Position numbers and translations under genes: made by a program
Notes under the pieces: generated by a model
What the model was told of the DNA's origin: nothing
Database searches by the model: none
The model's input: the letters and a program-made list of their open reading frames with translations, nothing else
Assembly (NCBI RefSeq): GCF_001975825.1
Contig: NZ_MTKN01000065.1
Coordinates: 1-47,747, forward strand
Source of the DNA: [Flexibacter] sp. ATCC 35208
Lineage (GTDB): Bacteria > Bacteroidota > Bacteroidia > Chitinophagales > Chitinophagaceae
Length of the DNA stretch: 47,747 nt
Direction: 5' to 3'
Shown: positions 26,745-37,400 of the stretch, in pieces
How the letters are laid out: each line of letters starts with the position of its first letter
Numbering within the stretch: the first letter of the stretch is position 1

Positions 26745-27833
26745 TTAGAATGATTGGTGAATATCCAGATGTTGAATTTGCTTACCATCGGCTGCATTCA
26801 GCATACCATTGATCATGATGGTATCTCCTTTATGAAGACCATCAGATACCACTATATAATCACCATATGATTTTCCAATAGTAATAGGTGTCAATACTGC
26901 TTTGTCAGATCTGTGGATCACATAAACAAAATTTCCTTTTTTATTTGCAGTTATAGCAGTACGGGGGATGGCAATGCCTATGCTTGTTTTATCTGCGTTA
27001 AAAACAACAGATGTACTCATCCCTGCTAATAGCTTAGATGGACGATCATTTTTAATTATAATTTCTGTGGGGAAAGTTTTAGCATCAGAAGAAACTGGAA
27101 TGATAGCATTTACCTTACCTGAAAATATCAAACCTGGATAGGCATCTGCTTTTATTTTTACATTGTCACCGATCCTAATACCTGCAATCAATGTTTCAGG
27201 TAAATAGACAGTGATTCTAACTTCGTCCAGGGCTGCAATTGCACATAATTGTGTGCCGGAACCAACAAATTCACCGATATTTACTTTCTTCTCAAAAATG
27301 ACGCCTTTGGCAGGAGCAGTTACTATTGTCTGGGACAATTGCTTTTCACTGATACTTAATTGCGATTCCGTATTTTGCATTTGCAATTTTGCATTTGAGA
27401 CTTCGATCGCTGACGCATTACCAGTCGCTAACAGGGCTTTCAGGTTATTATAATCTTTAACCGCTTTGTCATATGCATCCTGATTGATCTTATGCGCGGC
27501 TGTTTTGGTAACGGGGTCTAATTTTGCTAACAGCGTTCCTTTTGATACCTGTTTTCCTTTCTCGATGCCTGAATAAATTATCTTACCCTCTGTTTCAGTA
27601 GTTACGGAAATAGTCTGGCCCGCCTCCACTGAACCACGATATATAAGAGAATCTATAAATACAGAATCACGAACAATAGTTGCCTGTGCATTATACCATC
27701 CCAGGCTTTGCTCTTCTTTAATTTCGTTTTGAACAGCTGCCTGATTTTCACTTAATTTGAAATAAATACCTGCAAATAAAATAATTACTACGGATAGGAG
27801 TAACAATATTTTCTTCGTCTTGGTCCAGTTCAT
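26745..27833 (-). CDS. RND efflux periplasmic adaptor (membrane fusion protein)
   Basis: The 362-residue protein has one N-terminal membrane anchor (ILLLLSVVIILFAGIYF). A lipoyl-like half (GSVEAGQTISVTTETEGKI), a short alpha-helical hairpin (about residues 130-175, KAVKDYNNLKALLATG), the second lipoyl half (APAKGVIFEKKVNIGEFVG) and beta-barrel/membrane-proximal domains (IRIGDNVKIKADAYPG; VLTPITIGKSYGDYI) follow. This is the HlyD/AcrA layout. It links the RND pump to the TolC unit. The gene is first in the minus-strand efflux operon, 18 bases before the pump gene. Confidence 0.93.
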   Translation of the reverse strand: MNWTKTKKILLLLSVVIILFAGIYFKLSENQAAVQNEIKEEQSLGWYNAQATIVRDSVFIDSLIYRGSVEAGQTISVTTETEGKIIYSGIEKGKQVSKGTLLAKLDPVTKTAAHKINQDAYDKAVKDYNNLKALLATGNASAIEVSNAKLQMQNTESQLSISEKQLSQTIVTAPAKGVIFEKKVNIGEFVGSGTQLCAIAALDEVRITVYLPETLIAGIRIGDNVKIKADAYPGLIFSGKVNAIIPVSSDAKTFPTEIIIKNDRPSKLLAGMSTSVVFNADKTSIGIAIPRTAITANKKGNFVYVIHRSDKAVLTPITIGKSYGDYIVVSDGLHKGDTIMINGMLNAADGKQIQHLDIHQSF

Positions 27834-28084
27834 TTTTGTGCTTGATTTTAGGCAAATGTGGGACGAAGAATGGAGAGGAATTTCTTAAAATGACCGACTT
27901 GACATAATTAATAACTGAAATTACATGAGCTGGTACCGGATATAATTATATAATATGGGAAATAGATATAAGCTATGCAGAATGCCATGCATTTAAAAGA
28001 TGCATGGCATCCGTACGAGATACAATGGCGAAGGTTGTAGCCAGGGGTTTCAATATAGCTTAGCCAAAACTAACTGCGATCTTT
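27834..28084. other. Promoter region of the efflux operon
   Basis: Contains no gene. A perfect 11-bp hairpin at 27982-27992 and 28000-28010 (ATGCCATGCAT with ATGCATGGCAT, seven-base loop) lacks a T run. It sits between the NTF2-like gene and the efflux operon and may be a 3'-end structure or an operator. Confidence 0.5.
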
Positions 28085-28441
28085 CTAATTGTAATGCCCC
28101 ATCGCCTGAAACACCTTCCCATCCTCATCAAACACAAAAAATTCTGCCGCTTTCTTTCCATTAACACTCGTATAGTAAATGATCACAGTATTCATGCATG
28201 ATAAGATTTCATGCAGCTCGAAATGAAGATCCGGATATTTCACCAGCGCCTTTTCCCAATAATTCCGCACGTTTTCCTTTCCCTTCAGGCGGCCATCCGG
28301 GCTGATGCCCATTTGTAGTATAAAGGGACTGCTCATTTCAAAATCCTCTGTATAATGTTCGAGTACCGCATCAAGGTCATGCGCGTTCCATGCGGCTACC
28401 CATTCGTCCGCAAATTGTAGGGATTGTTCGCGTGAGATCAT
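28085..28441 (-). CDS. NTF2-like (SnoaL-fold) protein
   Basis: The 118-residue product starts with the helix-strand pattern of the NTF2-like superfamily (FADEWVAAWNAHDLDAVLEH YT), followed by FEMSSPF, KENVRNYWEKALVKYPDL and the long curved strands YYTSVNGKKAAEFFVFD and VFQAMGHYN. The length is normal for a single-domain member. Such proteins are small-molecule isomerases, hydrolases or binders; the reaction cannot be told. It lies 52 bases behind the AraC-type regulator gene on the same strand, which is probably its controller. Confidence 0.85.
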   Translation of the reverse strand: MISREQSLQFADEWVAAWNAHDLDAVLEHYTEDFEMSSPFILQMGISPDGRLKGKENVRNYWEKALVKYPDLHFELHEILSCMNTVIIYYTSVNGKKAAEFFVFDEDGKVFQAMGHYN

Positions 28442-28493
28442 ATTTTTTTGATAAAAGTACAGCGTAGGAATATTAGGGAATAAGACAAAAAGG

Positions 28494-29090
28494 TCAAATT
28501 GCTACTTGACCTGGTGTATGGCCGAAGGCCAGTTTGTACCTGCGAATAAAGTAAGATACATCTTCAAATCCACTCCTATAGCAGGCTTCCTTCACGGATA
28601 GACGCTTGTGTTGCAGAAGGTATTTGGCTTGTTGTAAACGTTTTTCGATCATCCATTGACCAGGACTACAGCCCACGTTCTTTTTGAACCATCGTTTAAA
28701 AGTGCTCAGACTCATGTTGTGAGCGCTGGCGTAATATTGTAGCTGCATACGGTCTGTAATATGGCATGCCATGGGACTGAGCAGGATATCCGCATCGCCA
28801 AGCAGTAGGTTCAGGCTTACGAAAGGCTCCCTCTTCACAAGGATATCAGAATATAATATGGAATTTTTCGGAACGAAAAGCGCATCACCAGCTTTCATAT
28901 CATATTGTTCACCGTTCAGGAAAACCACTTTCCGGCCTTCGCGTACGTAGGTAAGTGCAGCGTAAGGCATAAAGAACGCATCCTCGGAAGAACGGTGGTA
29001 CTGGCAGAAAGCCATGTTCATTATGCCATCAGCATATAATAGCTCTACCTTTGCCCTGCGCTGGTTGAAGTTTTCATATAACCGGATCAT
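28494..29090 (-). CDS. AraC-family transcriptional regulator, shortened linker
   Basis: I use ATG 29090 (198 residues) since the frame upstream to 29153 adds a weak leader. Residues 1-100 are a cupin-like sensor (ALTYVREGRKVVFLNGEQYD, AGDALFVPKNSILYSDI). Residues 115-198 are the two-helix-turn-helix DNA-binding domain (MSLSTFKRWFKKNVGCSPGQW, VKEACYRSGFEDVSYFIRRY, FGHTP). The helical region that usually joins the two, some 60 residues, is almost missing (LLLGDADILLSPMACHITDR), so the protein is clearly shorter than typical members of about 260 residues. It could be an internal deletion. It is followed by the NTF2-like gene. Confidence 0.82.
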   Translation of the reverse strand: MIRLYENFNQRRAKVELLYADGIMNMAFCQYHRSSEDAFFMPYAALTYVREGRKVVFLNGEQYDMKAGDALFVPKNSILYSDILVKREPFVSLNLLLGDADILLSPMACHITDRMQLQYYASAHNMSLSTFKRWFKKNVGCSPGQWMIEKRLQQAKYLLQHKRLSVKEACYRSGFEDVSYFIRRYKLAFGHTPGQVAI

Positions 29091-29239
29091 AGAACACAAA
29101 TTACAAAGTATTCCGATCAAATTCCAGTTTTCCCTGAGTTTTGATATGAACATATCCTAATGGGGGCGGCTTCTGGTCACTTTCCCGTTATGACCAAAAG
29201 TCCTTGTACAATAAAAAGCCCACTGTAACCGAAATGATG

Positions 29240-29350
29240 TCAATAAGAAAGATGCTTTGTGGAATTTTGGAAGCTAACGGTATTGTGTGTTTGGCCTGTT
29301 GTAGAAATGGTGAGCAGAACCGGGAATAGAATTAAGAGGAGGGATTTCAT
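29240..29350 (-). pseudogene. Orphan signal-peptide fragment
   Basis: A 36-codon frame encodes KSLLLILFPVLLTISTTGQ followed by a short tail and a TGA. It is a textbook secretion signal with nothing behind it. It is either the remnant of a deleted secreted-protein gene or a small secreted peptide. The flanks give no continuation that I can find. Confidence 0.35.
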
Positions 29351-29915
29351 GTTAAATAATTGAATTGGCATAGTAGAAATTATCTGTGGGAAGCCCCAAG
29401 CGAAGTCTGCATATTAAAAAGAACTAGCTGATACGTTAATGACTATTTACCAGGCTTGATGCCGGGAATAGATCAATAATTTCAAAATAAATAGAAAAGT
29501 TTGTACAAAAAACACTTAACATGAAACCACTAATTGCTTTTAGTGAATTTCAATCATGTTGTAAAATTAATTACTATGTCAATTGAAATTACCTTTTTGG
29601 AAAGCAGTATCTGGTTTTCCCAATATAAGCATTAAAATTTCGGCACATCAATGATAAATTGATAGCCAGTTTTAAGTAAAGAAAAGTCCTGTTAAAGCTG
29701 TTATATAGGTAGAATAATACATATCGGAAATATGTTTCCCTACGAAGAGTTGGTTCTTTATTTTTTTATTGTTATTTTGACACCTTTTTTGAAGTGATAT
29801 TTCAGCTTTTTTATGAAACTCATACTTCTGTTAAATTTATTAGCTCCTATATTACGAGATTGTAGACCTGGTTTTAGTTGGAAAACGCAATTTTTTAAAT
29901 GTCAAACCTGATGCA
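29351..29915. other. Upstream region of the hybrid regulator gene
   Basis: An AT-rich region of about 560 bases without a coding frame that I can support. TTTTGACACC near 29775, followed after about 18 bases by TATTTC, is a weak match to the Bacteroidota -33/-7 promoter (TTTG and TAnnTTTG). Otherwise nothing is recognisable. Confidence 0.4.
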
Positions 29916-32900
29916 ATGCGTTACCTTTTCTGGATTATTCCGTTTTTACAATCTCTTTCTGTTTTAGCACAAAGCGAACATTATAATTTTTCCAGACTTA
30001 ATACCTATAACGGTCTGTCACATAATCAGGTGACCGCATTGTTAAAAGATCGGGACGGGTTTTTATGGTTTGGAACTACGTATGGCCTTAATCGCTATGA
30101 TGGATATTCCTGTAGAATTTTTCGTAAAGATCATAATGACAGTTCTTCACTGAGGGACAACAATATATTGTCACTTTATGAGCTTCCGGATAAAAAACTG
30201 TGGGTGTCAACAATGGGCGGTCCCTGTATTTATAATCCGGATACAGAGAAGTTTAATACCAACTATGATAACTATTTACATTCCATCGGTTTGCCATCCG
30301 GTGCTATTTCTAATATAGTAAAAGGAAACAACCATAGATACTGGTTCCTGTATGAAGACAAGGGTTTGTTTTTGTACTCGGATAGTGATAAAGTTGTAAA
30401 GCCATTTAAGCAGAAAGTTGTTTCTCTTACTGAAAAAATTACTTCCATAAATGAAACAAAGGACGGAAAGTTGTGGCTGGTATATCAATCCGGTTTTTTA
30501 CAGGAATATGACATCCATCAGGACAAAATAATTTCTTCCACCACTGCTTTACAGAAGCGGCATAAAGGTGATAACTTCTATCGTCTTTTTATAGATAATG
30601 ATGGCGATATCTGGATTTGGGGGTACAACTTTGGCATTTTTCTTTTTCACCCGGCCGATAATACCATCAGTCAGTTTGATAAGCATTCTTATCCAACCAG
30701 ATTGAATTCAGAACTGGTCAGCCAGGTTGTGCAGGATAGTAATGGTTTGATCTGGGTCGGAACCGATCATGGAGGGGTAACGCTGATCGATAAGAAGAAC
30801 GGCCTCAACACCAGTTATCTGGTAAATAACCCCAATGATCCTAAGAGCATCAGCCAAAACAGTATCACTACCATGTATAGAGATGATCAGGGAATTATTT
30901 GGCTGGGAACCTACAAGCAAGGCGTGAATTATTATAATAGTAATATCGTTCAGTTTTCATATTATCATCACCAGGAATTAAATGCAAAAAGCCTGCAATT
31001 CGATGATGTAAACCGGTTTGCTGAAGACAAGGTAGGTAATATCTGGATTGGTACCAATGGCGGAGGATTGATTTATTTTGACAGGAAAAATAATACTTTC
31101 AAACAGTATCTGTACGATCCCCAAAATAGAAACAGCCTAAGCGAAAATGTAATAGTGAGTTTGTGGATAGATGATGAAGATATACTTTGGATAGGAACTT
31201 ACCTGGGAGGGCTCAATCGTTTCGACGGTGAGAAATTCACCCGATACCGGCATAGTGACAATGATTCTTCAAGTCTGGCAGATGACAAAGTCTGGGAAAT
31301 TTTTGAAGACAGCGATCGGAATTTGTGGATCGGCACATTGGGAGGGGGACTAGATCGTTTTGACAAACAAACAAATCAGTTTCATCATTATAAAAGTGGA
31401 AAGGGAGTTTTACCTTCCGATTATGTTTCCGCTATGATGCAGGATAGAAAGGGCAATTTATGGATTGGGACAGCCTCAGGTATTGGGGTGATGGAAAAGA
31501 ATAAAACTGCGGCTGTTTTTTATCAGGATACAAATAAGAGGAATAGTTTAAGCGATAATGGTATTATTTGTCTTTTGGAAGATAGTAAGGGACGGATTTG
31601 GGTAGGAACCAGAGAAGGTCTGAATTTGTTTGATGATCAAAAAAAGGAGTTTCAGGCATTCACAATAGCTGACGGTCTTCCCGATAATATGATCCTGAAT
31701 ATTCTTGAGGATAACCATCAAACGCTTTGGATTTCCACGCCTAATGGGCTATGTAACGCTATACCGCACCAGGAAAATAACCATGTTGTTTTTTCTGTCA
31801 TCAGTTATGATGCCACCAATAACCTGCAAAACCGTGAATTCAACGATAACGCAGCATTAAAGACGAGCACTGGCGAATTGATCTTTGGCGGACCCTCGGG
31901 CTTTAACATTATTAATCCTGCTCTTATCAATAAATCCGTTTATCATCCTAAGATTGTTTTCACCGGTTTTCAGATATTAAATAAGAATGTTGAACCCGGA
32001 GAATCCGTCAACAACCGGGTGCTACTCAAACGTTCTTTATCTCAGCTTCAAAGTATTGACCTGAAATATAAAGAAAATGTTTTCTCTATTGACTTTGCTG
32101 CCCTGGATTTTTTTCATAATGCATATGATAAATATGCATACATGCTGGAAGGATTTAATGAAGACTGGTTGTATGCCGATGGCAACCAGCGGAGAGCCAC
32201 CTATACAAATCTTAATCCAGGTCATTATGTTTTCAAAGTAAAAGTTTTGAACAGGGCCGGATTGTGGAGTGATGTAAAAACACTGCAGATCAATATTGAA
32301 CCCCCATTTTGGAGAACTTCTATCGCTTATATTATATACCTGTTGATCATTACTGGATTGTTTTTGCTTATCCGGCGTATTACATTAGACAGGATACATA
32401 TGCGCTTTGAAGTTCGGCAACAACGCACAGAAGCAGAAAGAGCACATGCACTGGAACAGGTAAAGACGAAATTCTTTACCAATGTAAGCCACGAATTCCG
32501 CACGCCGTTAAGCCTTATCATAGCGCCGTTGGATAAGATCATTAAACAGACTGTGGATGAAGAACAGGTTAAACAATTAAATCTGGTACAGCGTAATGCT
32601 AAACGCTTATTAAATCTTGTAAATCAGCTGCTCGATTTCAGGAAGATGGACGTACAGGAAATAAAATTGCATCCCTCAATAGGTGATATCGTCAGATTTT
32701 GCAAGGAAACCAGTGATTCTTTTACGGATCTTGCAGAAAAAAAGACGATCAGATTTTCATTCTCGTCTAACATAGATAGCCTGGAGGTTTACTTTGATAA
32801 GGATAAAATTGAAAAGATTTTATTCAACCTGCTGTCCAATGCTTTTAAATATACGCATGATAACGGAACGGTAAGCGTTAAACTGACGTATAAACAACCG

Positions 32901-34013
32901 GAAAATAGTGAGGGCGATGGAACGCTGGCTATCGAGGTACAAGATTCAGGTATTGGTATCCCCGCGGATCAACAGGCAAGGGTATTTGAAAGGTTTTTTC
33001 AGACAGATGTTCCGGAGAGCATGGTAAACCAGGGAACCGGTATAGGCCTGGCCATCACAAAAGAGTTTGTAAAATTACATAACGGCATCATCACTGTTAA
33101 AAGCGAACCAGATCAGGGTACCTGTTTCACAGTATTGCTTCCTGCAAGAAAAATATATGTTGCTTCAGGTAGAACCTTAACTAGTCCCATATTCTCAGAA
33201 GATGGGGAGCAAATAGTAGTTGAAACGCATAAAAAAGGTGACAGGAAGAAGACAATACTCATAGTTGAAGACAATGAAGACATACGCTTTTATTTAAAGG
33301 ATAACCTGAGAGGGGAGTATCATATTGAAGAAGCCACAAATGGAAAGGAAGGCTGGGAGAAAGTAAAACTGCTAAATCCTGATCTTGTGGTAAGCGACAT
33401 CATGATGCCCTTAATGGACGGTGTTGAGTTCGCCAAAAAAATTAAAAGCGAAATGCTCACCGCACATATTCCTGTCATACTGCTCACTGCCATGGGAAGT
33501 GAAGAAAAACAACTGGAGGGGTTGAAAGCAGGCGTAAACGATTACATTACGAAACCATTCACCTTTGAGATCCTGGCTTCACGCATTAATAATTTGCTGG
33601 CCCAGCAAAGATTATTGCAGAAAAGGTTCCAAAAGCAGATTGAGGTCAATCCCGGAGAGGTAACTATAACCCCCGTAGACGAAAAATTCCTTAAACAGGC
33701 ATTGGAAATTATTGAAAATCAAATAGACAACGCGGAATTTTCAGTGGATGAGTTCAGTAAGGAAATGTATATGAGCAGGGCTACCTTATACAGAAAGATA
33801 CATTCGCTAACCGGCAAGTCGCCGTTGGATTTTATACGTTCGATCCGCTTGAAAAGAGCTGTTCAATTGTTTGCTAAAAGTGGATTGTCTATTTCTGAGG
33901 TGGCATACCAGGTAGGATTTAATGATCCCAAAATATTCCGTAAGCTTTTCAAAGAAGAGTTCAAAACTACACCTTCCGAGTATGTGGAAAACCTTAAGAA
34001 TAAAAGTCTTTAA
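29916..34013 (+). CDS. Hybrid two-component system sensor-regulator (HTCS) of the PUL
   Basis: The 1365-residue protein combines all parts of a HTCS. It has a signal peptide (RYLFWIIPFLQSLSVLAQ) and about 14 two-component propeller repeats with LWFGT/IWIGT motifs (residues ~25-680). A Y_Y_Y domain (~715-800) and one membrane helix (IAYIIYLLIITGLFLLI) follow. HisKA carries SHEFRTPLS with phospho-His 859, and the HATPase has NLLSNAFKYT and DSGIGIP. The receiver domain has phospho-Asp 1161 in VVSDIMMP, and a C-terminal AraC-type helix-turn-helix ends the protein (~1265-1360, MSRATLYRKIHSLTGKSPLD). The periplasmic propeller binds an oligosaccharide, and the cytosolic AraC part then activates the PUL. 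The gene is directly upstream of and on the same strand as the SusC gene, with a candidate operator between them. Confidence 0.96.
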   Translation: MRYLFWIIPFLQSLSVLAQSEHYNFSRLNTYNGLSHNQVTALLKDRDGFLWFGTTYGLNRYDGYSCRIFRKDHNDSSSLRDNNILSLYELPDKKLWVSTMGGPCIYNPDTEKFNTNYDNYLHSIGLPSGAISNIVKGNNHRYWFLYEDKGLFLYSDSDKVVKPFKQKVVSLTEKITSINETKDGKLWLVYQSGFLQEYDIHQDKIISSTTALQKRHKGDNFYRLFIDNDGDIWIWGYNFGIFLFHPADNTISQFDKHSYPTRLNSELVSQVVQDSNGLIWVGTDHGGVTLIDKKNGLNTSYLVNNPNDPKSISQNSITTMYRDDQGIIWLGTYKQGVNYYNSNIVQFSYYHHQELNAKSLQFDDVNRFAEDKVGNIWIGTNGGGLIYFDRKNNTFKQYLYDPQNRNSLSENVIVSLWIDDEDILWIGTYLGGLNRFDGEKFTRYRHSDNDSSSLADDKVWEIFEDSDRNLWIGTLGGGLDRFDKQTNQFHHYKSGKGVLPSDYVSAMMQDRKGNLWIGTASGIGVMEKNKTAAVFYQDTNKRNSLSDNGIICLLEDSKGRIWVGTREGLNLFDDQKKEFQAFTIADGLPDNMILNILEDNHQTLWISTPNGLCNAIPHQENNHVVFSVISYDATNNLQNREFNDNAALKTSTGELIFGGPSGFNIINPALINKSVYHPKIVFTGFQILNKNVEPGESVNNRVLLKRSLSQLQSIDLKYKENVFSIDFAALDFFHNAYDKYAYMLEGFNEDWLYADGNQRRATYTNLNPGHYVFKVKVLNRAGLWSDVKTLQINIEPPFWRTSIAYIIYLLIITGLFLLIRRITLDRIHMRFEVRQQRTEAERAHALEQVKTKFFTNVSHEFRTPLSLIIAPLDKIIKQTVDEEQVKQLNLVQRNAKRLLNLVNQLLDFRKMDVQEIKLHPSIGDIVRFCKETSDSFTDLAEKKTIRFSFSSNIDSLEVYFDKDKIEKILFNLLSNAFKYTHDNGTVSVKLTYKQPENSEGDGTLAIEVQDSGIGIPADQQARVFERFFQTDVPESMVNQGTGIGLAITKEFVKLHNGIITVKSEPDQGTCFTVLLPARKIYVASGRTLTSPIFSEDGEQIVVETHKKGDRKKTILIVEDNEDIRFYLKDNLRGEYHIEEATNGKEGWEKVKLLNPDLVVSDIMMPLMDGVEFAKKIKSEMLTAHIPVILLTAMGSEEKQLEGLKAGVNDYITKPFTFEILASRINNLLAQQRLLQKRFQKQIEVNPGEVTITPVDEKFLKQALEIIENQIDNAEFSVDEFSKEMYMSRATLYRKIHSLTGKSPLDFIRSIRLKRAVQLFAKSGLSISEVAYQVGFNDPKIFRKLFKEEFKTTPSEYVENLKNKSL

Positions 34014-34050
34014 TAACCTGTTCATCGAAATATGACCTATGATATTCAGT

Positions 34051-34094
34051 CATTTGTAACATTTGTCCCCCCTTGTTGAATCATTTGACCCCCC
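34051..34094 (+). promoter_or_regulatory. Direct repeat CATTTG(T/A)CCCCCC, candidate HTCS operator
   Basis: CATTTGTCCCCCC (34060-34072) and CATTTGACCCCCC (34082-34094) are spaced 22 bp apart, two helical turns, and both continue into CTTGTT/CTGTTT. A partial third unit, CATTTGTAAC, begins at 34051. AraC-type regulators bind such direct repeats. The site lies between the HTCS stop and the SusC start, about 355 bases before the latter. Function is inferred. Confidence 0.55.
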
Positions 34095-34447
34095 TGTTTC
34101 CGACAACTTCAGAATAGCTTTACAATATTCAATCCACGTATATGAAACTACAATTGCTGCTACTTCGCTTGCCGCCCTATGTCTCGTATGGAGACTTATT
34201 GGCAAGTCCATCTGCCTATATTGCAGATCCAGATCACCTGTTTCCTTTTTTAATTCCTTTACTTAATCGTTCACCTCAGGTTATTGAATCTGAGGTTCTT
34301 ACAAATCATATAAGAAAAAGTGACTTATGAGGACAGCGCAAGCCGTTGCCGCACTCCTGTCAACTATGTTCTGACTTTATAAAATGTCCTCCTCGCTGAA
34401 GAATGTCAGCAGAGGATCATCATCCACGTACGTTAAAATTATGAAAA
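34095..34447. other. Leader region before the SusC gene
   Basis: No gene that I can support. A hairpin with a 7-bp stem, ACCTCAG/CTGAGGT, occurs at 34273-34296, and an imperfect stem (34388-34415, CCTC..GCTGA with TCAGC..GAGG) lies about 30 bases before the start. The latter may be a 5'-UTR structure. Promoter and transcription start are probably within 34100-34400. Confidence 0.4.
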
Positions 34448-37400
34448 ATGAAGTCAACCAAAATGATTCGCTTGCGAATACTACCGCTATTGGGTATCCT
34501 TTTGGGATTCCTGTCTGGTATAAACCTCTCCGCACAAACAACCAAAATTAATGGTAGAATCATCAGTAAAGATAAATCGTCTCCGATTCCGGGAGCTACC
34601 GTTACCTTAAAAAATACAAGCCGTTTCGCTATTACCGATGAAAGCGGAAGGTTTACGATAGATGCTTCTACTGGAAGTGTATTAGTAGTTTCCATGATTG
34701 GTTACCAGAAAAATGAAATTGTTGCCAAAACCACCTTCGTCGAAGTAGAAATGACGGAGAATATTTCACAGCTGGAAGATGTGGTGGTAATTGGTTATGG
34801 CAAAGTAAAACGGCCAGACGTTACCGGCGCCATCTCTTCGGTTTCCGGTGATGAGATTCGTAAAACACAACCAGTAACCCTGGACCAGGCTTTACAGGGA
34901 AAGGTTTCCGGATTAGTGGTTCAACAAATATCAGGTCAACCAGGTGGAGCTGTGTCTGTACAGATCCGTGGCTTGTCTTCTTTTGGCGGAGGTTCTCCGA
35001 TGTATGTAATAGATGGAATCATCATTGGCAGTACAGCTTCATTGGGCTCGGGAGTGAATCCATTGGCAGGGCTCAATCCTTCTGAAGTTGAGTCTATTGA
35101 TGTGTTGAAAGATGCATCCGCTACAGCCATTTACGGTTCACAGGCAACAAATGGGGTAATAGTAATCACCACCAAGAGAGGACAGGTGGCTCCGCCTAGT
35201 ATTTCGTATGACATGTATGCAGGCTACCAGCAAATACCTAAAAAGTTGCCTGTGATGAATTTAAGGGAATACGCAACTTTTATAAATGAAAGAAATACAG
35301 GTTTAGGATGGGGATTTGACACCCGGCCGGAATTTGTAAATCCAAAGTACCTGGGTGAAGGCACTAACTGGCAGGAAGAACTTTTTAGAAATGCGCCGAT
35401 GTCCAACCATACTTTAACTATTAATGGAGGAGATGTAAGAACACAGTATCTGCTGTCAGGGTCTTATTTCAACCAGGAAGGTATTGCCCTTGGCTCCAAT
35501 TTCAGAAGGATTTCATTAAGACTCAATCTGGACAATAGAACAACCAGTTGGTTAAAGATTGGTACCAGCCTGCAATTAGTTAGTATGAAAGAGAGTGTGA
35601 ATTCGACCAGTTCGAATGTAATTAACACTGCATTAAGTCAGACGCCCGATATCGCCGTAAAAAATGAGGACGGTAGCTGGGGAGGGGCTTATAATCCGAA
35701 TGGATGGGTGAATAGTACCGTGAACCCTTATGCGATAGCCCTCATTAATAAAGACCTGGCAAAAAGGAATCAGCTTTTTGGAAATTTATATGCTGAAGTT
35801 GCCTTTACCAAAGATCTGAGCCTTCGGAATGAAGCAACAGCAAGCTTTTCGATGGCAACGCAAGATCGTTTTAACCCTTCCTATACCTTTGGCCTTGTAA
35901 AAAATAATACCAACAGCGCGTCTTACGAATATTCGCAAAATTTATATACAACGATAAGGAACTTCCTTACCTATGCACATCTGTTTAAAAACAGATACAA
36001 TGTAAATGTATTACTGGGACATGAAGCGCAACTTGGCACCAGTGAAGGTGTCGGTGCATCCAGATCGAATTTCCCTTCCAATAATGTGCAGGTAATCAGT
36101 AGTGGTGATCCAACCACTGCCACCAATAGCGGAAGTAAAGGACAAAATGCCCAGGAATCGTACTTTGGCCGTATTAATTTTGGTATCAATGATAAGTACC
36201 TGTTTACTGCCAATCTTCGTGCAGACGGCTCTTCAAAGTTTGCCGTTGAAAACCGCTGGGTGACTACCTACTCAGGCGCATTTGCATGGAAATTGAATAA
36301 TGAAGGGTTTCTGAAAACAGTAAAGAATATTAATGAGTTAAAGTTGCGTCTGGGTTATGGATTAACGAATAATCAGAATATCCGGGATTATGCCTATACC
36401 TCCACACTGGCTACTGTAGCTACCGGGCTGACGGGCATTGCACAGCTTACCCAGAATGTAGGAAACCCTTATGTACAATGGGAGAAAACGAAATATGCCA
36501 ACATAGGGGTAGACGGAACGCTGTTTAACTGGAGAATAAACTTCTCCCTGGATTTTTATAATCGCAGAACTGATGGTCTCGTCCTGCAGATTCCTTTACC
36601 TATGTATTCCGGAACAGCGATTGGTTATTCGCCAGGCTCGATGGACGCGCCGTATGTGAATGTAGGTATGGTGAATAATAAGGGCATCGATTTCAGGATC
36701 AGTTCTACCAGTATTAAGACCCAAAATTTTACCTGGAAAACTGACATAACCGTTTCCCGCAATATTAATGAAGTACTTAGGCTCAATACAGATGGCGCTT
36801 CACTGGACAAGCAGTACAACAAAACAGTTGTAGGCAGATCTATCGGCGAGTTTTACGGATATGTTATTGATGGAGGCGTATATGCAACCAAAAAAGATTT
36901 AGAAACACACGCACGACCCACTAAAAATGGCGTGCCATTGCCAGTAGGGGCTGCCGGCGGAAGCATCTGGTATGGTGATCTGAAGTTCAAAGATCTGAAT
37001 GGTGACGGCATTATTGATGAACATGATCAAACGTTTCTGGGTTCTCCTATACCGAAATACCAGATTGGTTTCAATAATACTTTCTCCTATAAGAATCTTG
37101 ATCTGAATATATTTTTTGCTGCAAACGTTGGTAACAAAGTATTTAACCAGCTTCGCGTAAATGGAGAATACCCTGGTACCAGCTTTGGTTATTTCAAGTC
37201 ATTAAACGACTATGCGAAAGTTACTTTAATTGATCCCGCCGGAGAAGCCACTGATATCAATAACGTAAGAGTGACTAACCCGGAAACAAGGATCCCAGGG
37301 CTTAGAAATGATAATACCAATGATAACAACAGGAATTCGGACAAATTCGTAGAGGATGGCTCCTTTGTAAGATGTAAAAATATTTCTTTAGGATATACTT

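Noticed and set aside
34142..34330. Open frame of 62 codons in the SusC leader region
   Set aside because: Lies in the probable promoter and leader of the PUL, ends shortly before it, and shows no family resemblance.
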